From positions 1 through 64,000 of the forward strand of contig CAWESB010000008.1 of assembly GCA_963811635.1 (NCBI GenBank): 64,000 bases of DNA. The letters are read 5' to 3'. The position numbers and the translations under genes were made by a program. This stretch comes from JAIBJN01 sp963811635. GTDB taxonomy: Bacteria; Actinomycetota; Thermoleophilia; Gaiellales; Gaiellaceae. This document shows positions 1 through 8,553 of the stretch, piece by piece. Position 1 is the stretch's first letter. Each line of letters begins with the position of its first letter. The notes under the pieces were generated by a model. That model made no database searches. It saw only the letters and a list, made by a program, of their open reading frames with translations, and had not been told where the DNA came from.

Positions 1-23
1 ACGACGGTCGCCTCGGTAGCCAT
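1..23 (-). CDS. Start of an unidentified gene, cut by the left edge
   Basis: An ATG at the complement of 21-23 opens a frame reading MATEATVV up to the window edge. It lies 45 bases downstream of the M20 peptidase stop on the same strand, so it could be the next gene of that unit. Only seven full codons are visible, the upstream bases show no clear Shine-Dalgarno sequence, and no family can be assigned. Confidence 0.3.
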
Positions 24-68
24 CCCCGTACTCTAAGACTCCGGGGGATCGCGTGGCGAGCCGGGTGG

Positions 69-1298
69 CTAGCCTGACTCGCCCCAGCGGCGCAGCAGGA
101 GGGCGAGAACCGTGGCTACATCGGCGATCGAGGCGAGGTCAACCCACTCGTCGACGCCGTGCAGGCCGCCGCCGGTCGGCCCGTAGCAGACGGCTTGACC
201 GGGTCCGAGCGGAGGGGCGAAGAAGCGCAGGTCGGTCGTCGCCCGGGAGGGCACGGGCCGCGGTCGCCGCCCGTGCAGCTCCTCATGGCAGCGGCAGAGT
301 AGGTCGACCAGCGGCGTCTCCGCGAAGGCGTACCCACGTGCCCGGAAGCCGCGGAACTCGACGCGCGCGTCAGGAGCGGTCGCACGTACCGCGGCGGCGA
401 GCCGCTCCTGGCCGGCCGCCGGGTCGAGGCGGATCGGTAACCCGAGGCGAACGTCCAGCTGTGCCCTTCCGGGGGTCGTCGACGGCCAGTCGCCGGCATG
501 CAAGGCGCCGACGTTCAGGAGATAGGGGCGCTCCACCCCCGCGAACTCCGGCTCGGGCTCGGCGTTCAGCTCCGCTTCGAGCCCGCGCAGGGCCTCGACC
601 ACGGCCACCGCAGTCTCGATCGGATGAGAGCCCTCGTCCGCGGCGGAGGCGTGCCGCGCTCCGCCCTCGATCGTGATCCGCGCCCAGATGACCCCCACGG
701 CGACGAGATCGATGTCGCCGTTCGTGGGCTCTGCGATGACGACGCCGTCCGCCGAGGGCCCGGCGAGGCAGGCTGTGAGGGCGCCGTTCCCGCCGCACTC
801 CTCCTCGATCACGCTCTGGTAGACGACGCCGCCCGGCAGGGGCCCCGCCGCGAGCGCTGCCTCGACCGCGAGCAGCATGGCCGCAATGCCGCCCTTCATG
901 TCGCACGCGCCTCGCCCATACAGGCGGCCGCTCTCGATCACCGCGCCGAAGGCGGGCCGCGTCCAGAGGTCGGCCGGCTCCTCGCTGACGACGTCCACGT
1001 GCCCGTTGAGGAGGAGCGTCCGCCCATCCCCGCCCGCCAGGGTTCCGACCAGACAGCGACGGTTTCGGTAAGAGGCGAGAGGGAGACCGCTCTCCGGGTG
1101 CTGCGCGAGCTGTTGCGTGTCGGGCTCGAGCGACCGCACGGCAAACCCGAGGTCACGCAGGCGATCCTCGACCAGCCGCTGCGCGCCCTCCTCCGCACCG
1201 AGGACGCTGGGGACCCGGACGAGGCGCTGCAGGAAGTCGAGCGTGTCCGGGAGTCCAACCTCGACGGCGCGACGCAGGGATGCGTACGCTTTCACCAC
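69..1298 (-). CDS. M20-family metallopeptidase/deacylase (ArgE/DapE type)
   Basis: A 409-residue zinc-dependent amidohydrolase of the ArgE/DapE/ACY1 type, which removes acyl groups from amino acids or cleaves small peptides in the cytoplasm. Visible motifs are the first metal site NGHVDVV (H100, D102), the bridging aspartate in GRGACDMKGG (D133), and the catalytic/metal glutamates in the IEEECGG stretch (165-167), followed by a dimerisation domain. Length matches the family. The start is GTG at 1298, with a second GTG one codon later. It is divergent from the polyamine importer, with about 196 bases between them. The exact substrate cannot be read from the sequence; an acylated amino acid or diamine would suit the neighbourhood. 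Confidence 0.9.
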   Translation of the reverse strand: MVKAYASLRRAVEVGLPDTLDFLQRLVRVPSVLGAEEGAQRLVEDRLRDLGFAVRSLEPDTQQLAQHPESGLPLASYRNRRCLVGTLAGGDGRTLLLNGHVDVVSEEPADLWTRPAFGAVIESGRLYGRGACDMKGGIAAMLLAVEAALAAGPLPGGVVYQSVIEEECGGNGALTACLAGPSADGVVIAEPTNGDIDLVAVGVIWARITIEGGARHASAADEGSHPIETAVAVVEALRGLEAELNAEPEPEFAGVERPYLLNVGALHAGDWPSTTPGRAQLDVRLGLPIRLDPAAGQERLAAAVRATAPDARVEFRGFRARGYAFAETPLVDLLCRCHEELHGRRPRPVPSRATTDLRFFAPPLGPGQAVCYGPTGGGLHGVDEWVDLASIADVATVLALLLRRWGESG

Positions 1299-1480
1299 GG
1301 AATGCGGAACCGTCCGTCCCTCAGCTCGGCGCGCACGGGGTCGTTCGCTCGTCGAGAACTGTCATTGCGGCCAACCTTATGGCTGCACGGCGCCGCAGGG
1401 TGAGCGGACACTCCAACTTGAACGAGGACGCGGCGCGTGAAACCCTGCCGTTCTCGCTGAGGCCCTCGATCGACTTTACC

Positions 1481-1487
1481 GAGGAGG
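1481..1487 (+). promoter_or_regulatory. Ribosome binding site that sets the potD start
   Basis: GAGGAGG lies 7 bases before the ATG at 1495. An in-frame TTG at 1489 would leave only one base of spacing, so the ATG is the better start. The rest of the divergent gap (1299-1480) shows no convincing promoter to me. Confidence 0.6.
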
Positions 1488-1494
1488 TTTGAGG

Positions 1495-2814
1495 ATGACC
1501 CATCACCCGAAGGAGAGGTACGGCGGCCTGAACAGGAGGGACTTCCTGCTTCGGTCGGCGGTGGCCGCCTCGGCCCTTTCGGGAGCGGGCGGACTTCTCG
1601 CCGCGTGCAGTTCGTCGACCACGCCCGAGCAGCAGGGAGCCACGACGGTCGTCGGCTCGACCGGCGAGACGGAAGTCCAGCTGCTCGGCCCAGGCGGGCT
1701 TCCGCTTGCGCGCCCGGACAAGCGCGTCGAACTGCCTCTCTGGGAGGATCCGATCGAGTCCGGCCTCGAGCCCGAGACGGGCGGGACCTTCACGGTCTAC
1801 AACTACCCCGACTACCTCTACAAGAAGCTCCTGAACGAGTTCGGGAAGGAGTACGGGGTCAAGGTCCAGTACACGCCCTTCGACAACATCGCCTCCGGGA
1901 TCCAACGCCTCGCGTCGGGCGCGGTGCAGCCCGACGTCATGGAGATGACCCCGGACAACCTCGACCTCGCGGTCGCCGGCAAGCTGATCAAGCCGATCAA
2001 CCTCGACTACGTCCCCAACCTCGCCAAGAACATCTGGCCCGAGCTCGTCAGCCCGTTCTACGACGTCGACTCGCACTACACCGTGCCGTACACGTGCTAC
2101 GCGACCGGGATCGCGTGGCGGAACGACAAGGTCTCCGAGGACATCGCCGCAATGCCGCAGCCCTGGGACATCTTCTGGCAGGCGGAGGCGTACAAGGGTA
2201 AGACCGCCCTCCTGAGCGAGGAGCGCGAGACGATCGGGATGGCGCTCCTTCGCAAGGACCACCTCGACATCAACACGGAGGACCCGGCCCTGATCGACCA
2301 GGCGGTGGCCGACCTCAAGGAGCTCTACGACATCTGCAACATCAAGATCGGCGACCTCCAGTACCAGACGATCCCCGAGGGGACGGCCTGGCTGAACCAG
2401 GCTTGGTCGGGGGACATGATCGCCGCCTACATCTACTACCTGCCCAAGGGAACGCCTCCCACGGTGCTGTCGTACTGGAAAGCCGAGAAGGGCAAGGTGC
2501 CGGTGCAGAACGACTGCTTCTCGATCTGTGCGACGACGAAGAAGCCCGTGCTCGCCCACCACTTCCTCAACTACATGCTCGACAACGGCGTCTCGTACGA
2601 GAACTTCGTCGACTTCAACGGGTACCAACCGCCGCTCAACGAGATCGATCCGGCCACGCTCGTCACGGACGGAGTCGTGCCGGAGAACCTGGAGAACTGT
2701 GTCCTCACGAACGACGACTTCGGCCCCGACTCGCTGCAGTACATGACGCTGACCCAAGCAGGGCAGAAGCTCTGGCAGGACGGCTACTCGGACTTCCTGG
2801 CCGGAGGAAGCTAG
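1495..2814 (+). CDS. potD: Polyamine-type ABC transporter substrate-binding lipoprotein
   Basis: Extracytoplasmic binding protein of the PotD/PotF family (spermidine, putrescine or related compounds). The N-terminus carries a twin-arginine signal (NRRDFLL, R14-R15) followed by a lipobox ending LLAAC, with C38 as the lipidation site, so it is probably exported folded by Tat and anchored to the membrane. The mature part has the usual two-lobed binding-protein features (TVYNYPDYL near the first strand, a WRNDKV loop). Length, 439 residues, is slightly above typical because of a long linker after the lipid anchor. It starts a four-gene operon with two permeases and an ATPase; the first permease begins 9 bases downstream. 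Confidence 0.9.
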   Translation: MTHHPKERYGGLNRRDFLLRSAVAASALSGAGGLLAACSSSTTPEQQGATTVVGSTGETEVQLLGPGGLPLARPDKRVELPLWEDPIESGLEPETGGTFTVYNYPDYLYKKLLNEFGKEYGVKVQYTPFDNIASGIQRLASGAVQPDVMEMTPDNLDLAVAGKLIKPINLDYVPNLAKNIWPELVSPFYDVDSHYTVPYTCYATGIAWRNDKVSEDIAAMPQPWDIFWQAEAYKGKTALLSEERETIGMALLRKDHLDINTEDPALIDQAVADLKELYDICNIKIGDLQYQTIPEGTAWLNQAWSGDMIAAYIYYLPKGTPPTVLSYWKAEKGKVPVQNDCFSICATTKKPVLAHHFLNYMLDNGVSYENFVDFNGYQPPLNEIDPATLVTDGVVPENLENCVLTNDDFGPDSLQYMTLTQAGQKLWQDGYSDFLAGGS

Positions 2815-2823
2815 AGGGAAGCC

Positions 2824-3717
2824 GTGTACCGGCGCTGGCTCTGGCCCGGGTTCGCGCTCCCGGGCGTCGTTTGGCTGATCGTCCTCTTCGTCGTGCCGTT
2901 CTACACGGTGATGGCGGTCGCCTTCGGCACGGTCGACCCGATCCTCTTCCAGGCCGTTCCGATCTGGAACCCGCTCGAGTGGAACGTCGGCTGGCTGAAC
3001 GAGGTCCTCCACCGGCTCGGCCCCGGCGGGAACCTCACCGATGTGGCGTTGCGGACGCTCGAGTACGTCGCGATCGCGGTCGGGCTCAGCCTGCTGATCG
3101 GCTACCCCGTCGCCTACTACATCGCGCGGCTCGCCGGGCGGACGAAGGCCCTGCTCCTCATCCTGGTGATCGCCCCGCTCTGGATCAACTACCTGATGCG
3201 GATGCTGGCCTGGGTGAACCTGCTCGCGCCGGACGGCTACGTGAACCGCTTCCTCACCTACACGCACATCCTGAGCGAGCCGCGGGACTGGCTCGGAGGG
3301 CAGGCGTCGACCGTGGTCCTCGCTCTCGTCTACGGCTATATCCCCTTCTTCATCCTGCCCCTCTTCGCGGCCCTCGACCGGATCGACCAGAGCCATCTCG
3401 AGGCCGCCCGTGATCTCGGCGCGAGCCGCTTCCGCACGTTCCTGCACGTGACCCTGCCCCTGTCGAAGCTCGGCATCCTCGGCGGTGCCGTCCTGATCGC
3501 TCTGCCGATGTTCGGCGACTACTACACGCCCAACATCGTCTCCGGGGCGGCCCAGACGTCGATGATCGGGAACCAGATCGACTTCTACTTCCACGGCGGG
3601 CCCCAGCCGACGATCGGCGCCGCGATCACGATCGTCCTCGCGGCGTTCCTTACCCTCCTCATGGCCTACTACCTGCGGACCATCCACCGGTCGACACGGC
3701 AGGAACGGACGAGTTGA
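2824..3717 (+). CDS. potB: Polyamine-type ABC transporter permease (PotB-like)
   Basis: 297-residue inner-membrane permease with about six hydrophobic segments and the cytoplasmic coupling motif EAARDLGASRFRTFLHVTLPLS that docks on the ATPase. This matches PotB/PotH permeases in length and architecture. Start is GTG at 2824, just after the potD stop. The stop TGA overlaps the TTG start of the next permease by four bases, implying translational coupling. Substrate specificity is inferred from the binding protein and could extend to agmatine or other amines. Confidence 0.9.
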   Translation: MYRRWLWPGFALPGVVWLIVLFVVPFYTVMAVAFGTVDPILFQAVPIWNPLEWNVGWLNEVLHRLGPGGNLTDVALRTLEYVAIAVGLSLLIGYPVAYYIARLAGRTKALLLILVIAPLWINYLMRMLAWVNLLAPDGYVNRFLTYTHILSEPRDWLGGQASTVVLALVYGYIPFFILPLFAALDRIDQSHLEAARDLGASRFRTFLHVTLPLSKLGILGGAVLIALPMFGDYYTPNIVSGAAQTSMIGNQIDFYFHGGPQPTIGAAITIVLAAFLTLLMAYYLRTIHRSTRQERTS

Positions 3718-4656
3718 GCTCGGTCGCCGAGGCCCCGGTCGCACCGCGGCCCTCTGCGTGGAGCCGGTTCCGCGGCTGGCTCTCGAACCCGTGGGGGCGC
3801 CCGCGCTTCCTGACCCTCGTCACCTGGGGGTACGTGGTCTGGTCGATCGTGCCCGTGCTGATCGCGGTGCAGTTCTCCTTCAATGCCACGCGCTCGCGGA
3901 CGGTCTGGCAGGGCTTCTCGACCCGCTGGTACTGGGGCGACCCGGTCGACTCCGTCTGGCACGACCCGACACTCCGCAACGCGCTCGCCCAGAGCCTCAA
4001 GCTCGCGGTCGCCGACGTCGTCATCGCGGTGCCGATCGGCGTGCTCCTGGCGATCGGCCTGGCCCGCTGGCACGGCCGCGGATCCGGGAGCTCGAACTTC
4101 CTCATGCTCTTCCCGCTCGTGACGCCGGAGATCGTCATGGGGGTCGCGCTCCTGCTCGTCTTCACCGAGGTGTTCACCTTCATCGGCACCGGCACGACCG
4201 CCCAGATCCTCGGCCACGTCACCTTCTCCATCTCCTTCGTGGTCGTGATCGTGCGCGGGCGGCTCTTCTCCATCGGCAGACAGTACGAAGAAGCGGCCGC
4301 CGACCTCGGCGCCTCGCCGGCCGTGGCGCTCACGCGGGTCCTCCTGCCCCTGCTGATGCCCGCCATCGTCGCCAGCGCCGCGGTCGTCTTCGCGATCTCG
4401 CTCGACGACTTCGTGATCAGCCAGTGGCTCTCGAAGGGCGGCGAGACGGACACCGTGCCGATCAAGATCTACAGCGCCACGCGGGCGGCGCCGCTCCCGT
4501 CGACGAACGCCATCGCGACGATCATGATGCTGCTCTCGCTGGCGTCGGTCACGCTCGGCTTCCTCGTTTGGCGCGCCTTCACCCGCGGCGAGCGGCAGGC
4601 CGGAGCGTCGGTCGTGGGGGATATGGGCGCCCTGCCCCGCGTTGGGGGACGTCTGA
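3714..4656 (+). CDS. potC: Polyamine-type ABC transporter permease (PotC-like), reading frame disturbed at its 3' end
   Basis: Second permease of the importer, with about six membrane segments and the coupling loop EEAAADLGASPAVALTRVLLPLL. It starts with TTG at 3714, overlapping the potB stop. The PotC-like sequence runs to about residue 295 (VWRAFTRGERQ), but that frame has no stop there and stays open to 5519, through most of potA in another frame. A TGA at 4654-4656, seven bases before the potA ATG, is in the next frame, and one extra base near the G5 runs at 4616-4620 or 4645-4649 would explain this. The 4656 end given here assumes such a frameshift. It could instead be an assembly error, or a real odd C-terminus. 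Confidence 0.75.
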
Positions 4657-4662
4657 GGCGAG

Positions 4663-5802
4663 ATGGCACGCGGAGAGATACGCCTTGTCGGTCTGACCAA
4701 GCGATTCGCCGAGGTGACGGCGGTCGACCACATCGACCTCGAGGTCGACCCGGGCGAGTTCTTCTCCCTGCTCGGGCCGTCCGGCTGCGGGAAGACGACG
4801 ACCCTCCGCATGATCGCTGGATTCGAGCAGCCGTCCGAGGGCCGGATCCTGCTCGACGGCGCCGACGTCGCCTACACGCCCGCGCACAAGCGGAACGTGA
4901 ACACCGTCTTCCAGAACTACGCGCTCTTCCCGCACCTCGACGTGTTCGACAACGTCGCCTTCGGCCTCAAGCGGGCAAAGCGGCCGAAGAGCGAGGTGAA
5001 GCAGCGCGCCTTGCAGGCGCTCGAGCTGGTGCAGCTCGGGGGCCTCGAGAACCGGAAGCCCTCACAGCTCTCGGGCGGGCAGCAGCAGCGCGTCGCCCTC
5101 GCGCGCGCACTTGTGCTCAACCCCTCGGTCCTCCTGCTCGACGAGCCCCTGGGAGCGCTCGACGCGAAGCTCCGAAAGGCCCTCCAGATCGAGCTGAAGA
5201 CGCTCCAGCGAGAGGTCGGGATCACGTTCATCTACGTGACCCACGACCAGGAGGAGGCGCTGACGATGTCGGACCGACTCGCGGTCATGAACGGCGGCAA
5301 GGTCGAGCAGATCGGCGCTCCGCAGAGCGTGTACGAGGATCCGGAGACGTTGTTCGTCGCCGACTTCCTGGGCGTCTCCAACCTGATGGACGCGATCGCG
5401 CAGGGGCAACGCGACGGGCGCTGCCGGGTCCGCGCCGACACGTTCGAGCTCGCTGCCGGGAACGGCGCAATCGACCTCACCGGTCCCGCAAGGATCGTGA
5501 TCAGGCCGGAGCGCGTTGAGCTCGAGGCCCGCGAGGCCGCCTCCGGCCCCAACCGGCTCCCGGGGATGGTCGAGCGCCTCGTCTATGTCGGCTCGGCGGT
5601 CCAGGTGATCGTTCGTGTCGCCACCGGCGAGGTGCTCCAGGTGCTCGTGCCGAACAGCGGCAAGGCGCTTCCCTACGAGCAGGGGACGCCGGTGCAGGTC
5701 TACCTGCCGGTCGATGCGCTCCGGGTGCTCGCGGCTCCGGCGGGAAGTGAGCCTGAGCCGCTGGAGCCGCACGCTGTCGCGGACGCATCAGGGGAGAGCT
5801 GA
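4663..5802 (+). CDS. potA: Polyamine-type ABC transporter ATP-binding protein
   Basis: 379-residue ATPase that powers the importer. It has Walker A GPSGCGKTT (38-46), a Q-loop, the signature LSGGQQQR, Walker B LLLDEPLGALD, the switch histidine in VTHDQEEA, and a C-terminal TOBE-type regulatory domain from about residue 235. Length and layout match PotA/FbpC-type CUT1 ATPases. Start is ATG at 4663 in a gagGCGAG context. The 3' end overlaps the convergent aminotransferase gene by 15 bases (5788-5802). Confidence 0.95.
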   Translation: MARGEIRLVGLTKRFAEVTAVDHIDLEVDPGEFFSLLGPSGCGKTTTLRMIAGFEQPSEGRILLDGADVAYTPAHKRNVNTVFQNYALFPHLDVFDNVAFGLKRAKRPKSEVKQRALQALELVQLGGLENRKPSQLSGGQQQRVALARALVLNPSVLLLDEPLGALDAKLRKALQIELKTLQREVGITFIYVTHDQEEALTMSDRLAVMNGGKVEQIGAPQSVYEDPETLFVADFLGVSNLMDAIAQGQRDGRCRVRADTFELAAGNGAIDLTGPARIVIRPERVELEAREAASGPNRLPGMVERLVYVGSAVQVIVRVATGEVLQVLVPNSGKALPYEQGTPVQVYLPVDALRVLAAPAGSEPEPLEPHAVADASGES

Positions 5803-6927
5803 GTCGAGCCGCGGAGGGAGCTGGCTGAGCGCGCCTGCCAGCTCGGCGGCGACCCGCTCCATCAAGGGCACCGAACCGGTCGTGATCCTGACGCAGCCGG
5901 CAAGACCGAACTCGCTCCCCGCGCGGACGAGGAACCCGCGGCGCGCCAGCCCCTCCGTCAGCTCGACGTCGTCGACGCCCACGTCGACGAGGAGGAAGTT
6001 CGCCTGCGACGGGTACGGCCGGGCGCCGGCCTCGCAGAGGAGATCGGCCAGGCGCTCGCGTCCGGCGTCGTTCGCCAGCCTGCGAACGTCGACCAGGTCC
6101 GTGCGCCGCAGACTGGCCCGCCCCGCGGCAAGTGCCGCGCGGTTGACGTTGAACGGCTCCTGAACGACATCGAGAAGCTCGGCGAGGGCCTCGCCGACGA
6201 CCGCGTACCCGAGGCGCAGGCCCGCAAGCCCGAAGATCTTCGAGAACGTCCGCATGACGACGATCGGCCGCCCCTCCTCGACGTCGTGGAGGCGGTCGAG
6301 GCGCACGCTCGGGTCGACGTACTCCACGTAGGCCTCGTCGACGACGATCGCACACCGCCCGGGGACCCCGGCGAGCAGGTGCTCCCACTCGTCCTGCGTC
6401 ACGAGGGAACCGGTCGGGTTGTTCGGGTCGCAGAGCCAGAGGAGGCGGGCGCCGTGCTCCCGGGCCGCTGCCGCCAGCGCCTCGACGTCGTGCCGGAGGT
6501 CGCGGTTGGGCACCTCGACGACGCGCGCGCCCGCGGCGGCGCAGGTCGTCGCGTAGAGCCCGTACGTCGGCTGGGTCAGGACGACGGCGTCGTCCGTCTC
6601 GAGGAAGGCGTGCACGACGGTGGCGATGAGCGCCTGGATGCCGTGGCTGGGGACGATGCGCTCCGGTGAGGTGCCGAGCCAGCCGGCGACGCTCTCGCGC
6701 AGCTCGCTGTAGGCCTCGGCCGGGTAGATCCACGCGCGCTCGAGCTCGGCGGCGACCGCCTCGTGCACACCCGGGAAGGGGCCCTCGAGCCCTTCGTTCC
6801 AGTTCAGCTTCACGATCTCGTCGAGCCCGTAGGCCTCCTTCAGCTCCTCGAGGCTCGCGCCCGGCCGGTACGGCTCCAGGCCGATGAGGGACGGCCGGAC
6901 GATCCGGCTCCAGTCGGTCACGTCCAC
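5788..6927 (-). CDS. Class I/II PLP-dependent aminotransferase (HisC-like)
   Basis: 379-residue fold-type I aminotransferase resembling histidinol-phosphate aminotransferases. It has WLCDPNNPTGSL, the VVDEAYVEYVD PLP-binding aspartate region, and the Schiff-base lysine in MRTFSKIFGLAGLRLGY. It overlaps the upstream ThDP-enzyme gene by 10 bases, so the two are co-translated. With a polyamine importer and an amine dehydrogenase next door, a catabolic role is more likely than histidine synthesis: transamination of arginine or another basic amino acid followed by decarboxylation of the 2-oxo acid, as in the AruH/AruI pathway. That pathway assignment is inference. Confidence 0.85.
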   Translation of the reverse strand: MDVTDWSRIVRPSLIGLEPYRPGASLEELKEAYGLDEIVKLNWNEGLEGPFPGVHEAVAAELERAWIYPAEAYSELRESVAGWLGTSPERIVPSHGIQALIATVVHAFLETDDAVVLTQPTYGLYATTCAAAGARVVEVPNRDLRHDVEALAAAAREHGARLLWLCDPNNPTGSLVTQDEWEHLLAGVPGRCAIVVDEAYVEYVDPSVRLDRLHDVEEGRPIVVMRTFSKIFGLAGLRLGYAVVGEALAELLDVVQEPFNVNRAALAAGRASLRRTDLVDVRRLANDAGRERLADLLCEAGARPYPSQANFLLVDVGVDDVELTEGLARRGFLVRAGSEFGLAGCVRITTGSVPLMERVAAELAGALSQLPPRLDSALP

Positions 6928-8531
6928 ATCTCCAGGAGGACAGGCACGTGCACGACGGCGGGGCCATCGTTGGCGAAAGCCGCGGCGAGGGCGTCGCCGA
7001 GCTCCTCCGGCCGCACCGAGACGACGGGCACGCCGTACGCCTCCACGAGCTCGCGGAAGTCTGGCTCGACGAGTTCGACGCTCGTCGTCTCCCCGAACTG
7101 GTCGCGCTGGTATTCGCGCAGGATCCCGTAGCCGCCGTCATCGACGAGGAGGAGCTTGGCGTCGAGGCCGTACTGCCGCGCCGCGGCCAGCTCGGCGATC
7201 CCGTAGTTGAAGCCGCCGTCGCCCGCCACTGCCAGCACCCTGCGGCCCGGCGCGGCGACGGACGCGCCGAGCCCGGCGGGCCAGGCATAGCCGAGTGTCC
7301 CCGAGCCCAGCGGGTAGTGGAAGGAGCGCGGCTCGTAGGCCGGGAAGTGCGCCGCCGCCCAGTAGGCCAGGATGGTCATGTCCCACGCGGTGACGGCGTC
7401 GCGCGGCAGGGCCGCGCGGACGGCTGCAAGGAGCCCGCGTTCGGTCTCCCGGCCCTGGCCCTCGAGGGACTCGGCCACGCGCGTCCTGAGCTCGTCGACC
7501 CGGGCCGGTCCGTCCTCGCGCGGCGCCCCCGTCAGCCGCTCGCCCAGCGCGCCGAGAACAGCCTTCGCGTCGCCGACGAGCCCGAGGGCCTCGTAGGTGG
7601 CCCCGATCCGCCCTGCATCGGCGTCGACCTGGATCAACCGCCCGGCGAGGCGGAGCGTGTACTGGCCGGTCGTCTCGGCCCCGAGCTCGGTGCCGACCGC
7701 GAGGAGGACGTCGGCCTCCCCGACAAGCTCCTTGAACGCCCGCTCGTCCGCGGCCGTGCCGACGGCGAGCGGGTCGTCCTCCGGGAACGCGCCCTTGCCC
7801 ATGTAGGTCGTTGCGACCGGCGCGCCGAGCCGCTCGGCGAGGGCGCGCAGCTCGGCCCAGGCCCCGGAGCGAAGCACGCCGCCCCCGGCCCAGACGACCG
7901 GCGCGGTCGCACCGGAGAGCAACCGGGCCGCCTCGTCCAGCAGGGCCTCTTCCGGCAGCGGGAGCTCCGAGGGCGCGGTGTCGAGCTCGCCGACCGGGAC
8001 GTCCGTCTCCGCGGCGAGCAGGTCGACGGGGATCTCGAGGAAGACGGGGCCGCTCGGCGGGGTCAGCGAGCGGCGCCAGGCTTCGGCGAGGAGCTGCGGG
8101 ATCTCCGCCGCGCTGCCGGCGCGCGCGGCCCACTTGACGACCGGCTCGAACGACGCCTTCTGGTCGGAGAGCTCGTGCAGGTAGCCGCGGCCGGCGCCGA
8201 TCAGGTCCTGCGGGATCTGGCTCGCGACCGCGACCACGGGAACGTGGGCGCTGGCGGCCTCCATCAGCGCCGCGAGCGAGATGAGCGCGCCGGGGCCGGT
8301 GGAGAGGAGCAGCGGCGCGGGCCGTCCGCTCGTCCGCGCGTAGCCGTCCGCTGCGAAGCCCGCGGAAAGCTCTGTCCGGAGGCCGATCGCTCGGATGGAG
8401 CTCGTGCGCAACCCGTCCCAGATCGCCAGCGCGTGGATTCCGGGGACGCCGAACGCCGCCTCCGCGCCGAGCGCTTCGAGGCTTTCCGCGACCAGGCTGC
8501 CGCCCGTACGCGCTTTGACCGTCTGGGCCAT
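6918..8531 (-). CDS. Thiamine-diphosphate-dependent decarboxylase/synthase family protein
   Basis: 537-residue enzyme with the three-domain acetolactate synthase/decarboxylase fold. The N-terminal Pyr domain has the conserved glutamate (GLRTELSAGF, E54) that activates ThDP. The central domain follows, and the C-terminal PP domain carries the GDGGFNYG...DDGGYG cofactor motif, ending in DDG rather than the usual NN. I chose ATG 8531 (MAQTVKART): the frame stays open upstream, but longer starts would run into the divergent dehydrogenase gene. Similarity to 5-guanidino-2-oxopentanoate decarboxylase (AruI) or benzoylformate decarboxylase is plausible, and the linked aminotransferase supports a 2-oxo-acid decarboxylase. 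It does not look like a biosynthetic IlvB. Confidence 0.85.
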   Translation of the reverse strand: MAQTVKARTGGSLVAESLEALGAEAAFGVPGIHALAIWDGLRTSSIRAIGLRTELSAGFAADGYARTSGRPAPLLLSTGPGALISLAALMEAASAHVPVVAVASQIPQDLIGAGRGYLHELSDQKASFEPVVKWAARAGSAAEIPQLLAEAWRRSLTPPSGPVFLEIPVDLLAAETDVPVGELDTAPSELPLPEEALLDEAARLLSGATAPVVWAGGGVLRSGAWAELRALAERLGAPVATTYMGKGAFPEDDPLAVGTAADERAFKELVGEADVLLAVGTELGAETTGQYTLRLAGRLIQVDADAGRIGATYEALGLVGDAKAVLGALGERLTGAPREDGPARVDELRTRVAESLEGQGRETERGLLAAVRAALPRDAVTAWDMTILAYWAAAHFPAYEPRSFHYPLGSGTLGYAWPAGLGASVAAPGRRVLAVAGDGGFNYGIAELAAARQYGLDAKLLLVDDGGYGILREYQRDQFGETTSVELVEPDFRELVEAYGVPVVSVRPEELGDALAAAFANDGPAVVHVPVLLEMWT

Positions 8532-8553
8532 AGCAGCGATCCTATCCGGGCCC

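Noticed and set aside
1321..3744. 807-residue open frame on the minus strand
   Set aside because: It mirrors the potD/potB codons; the composition (Arg, Val, Asp, Gly runs) is that of an antisense shadow in GC-rich DNA.
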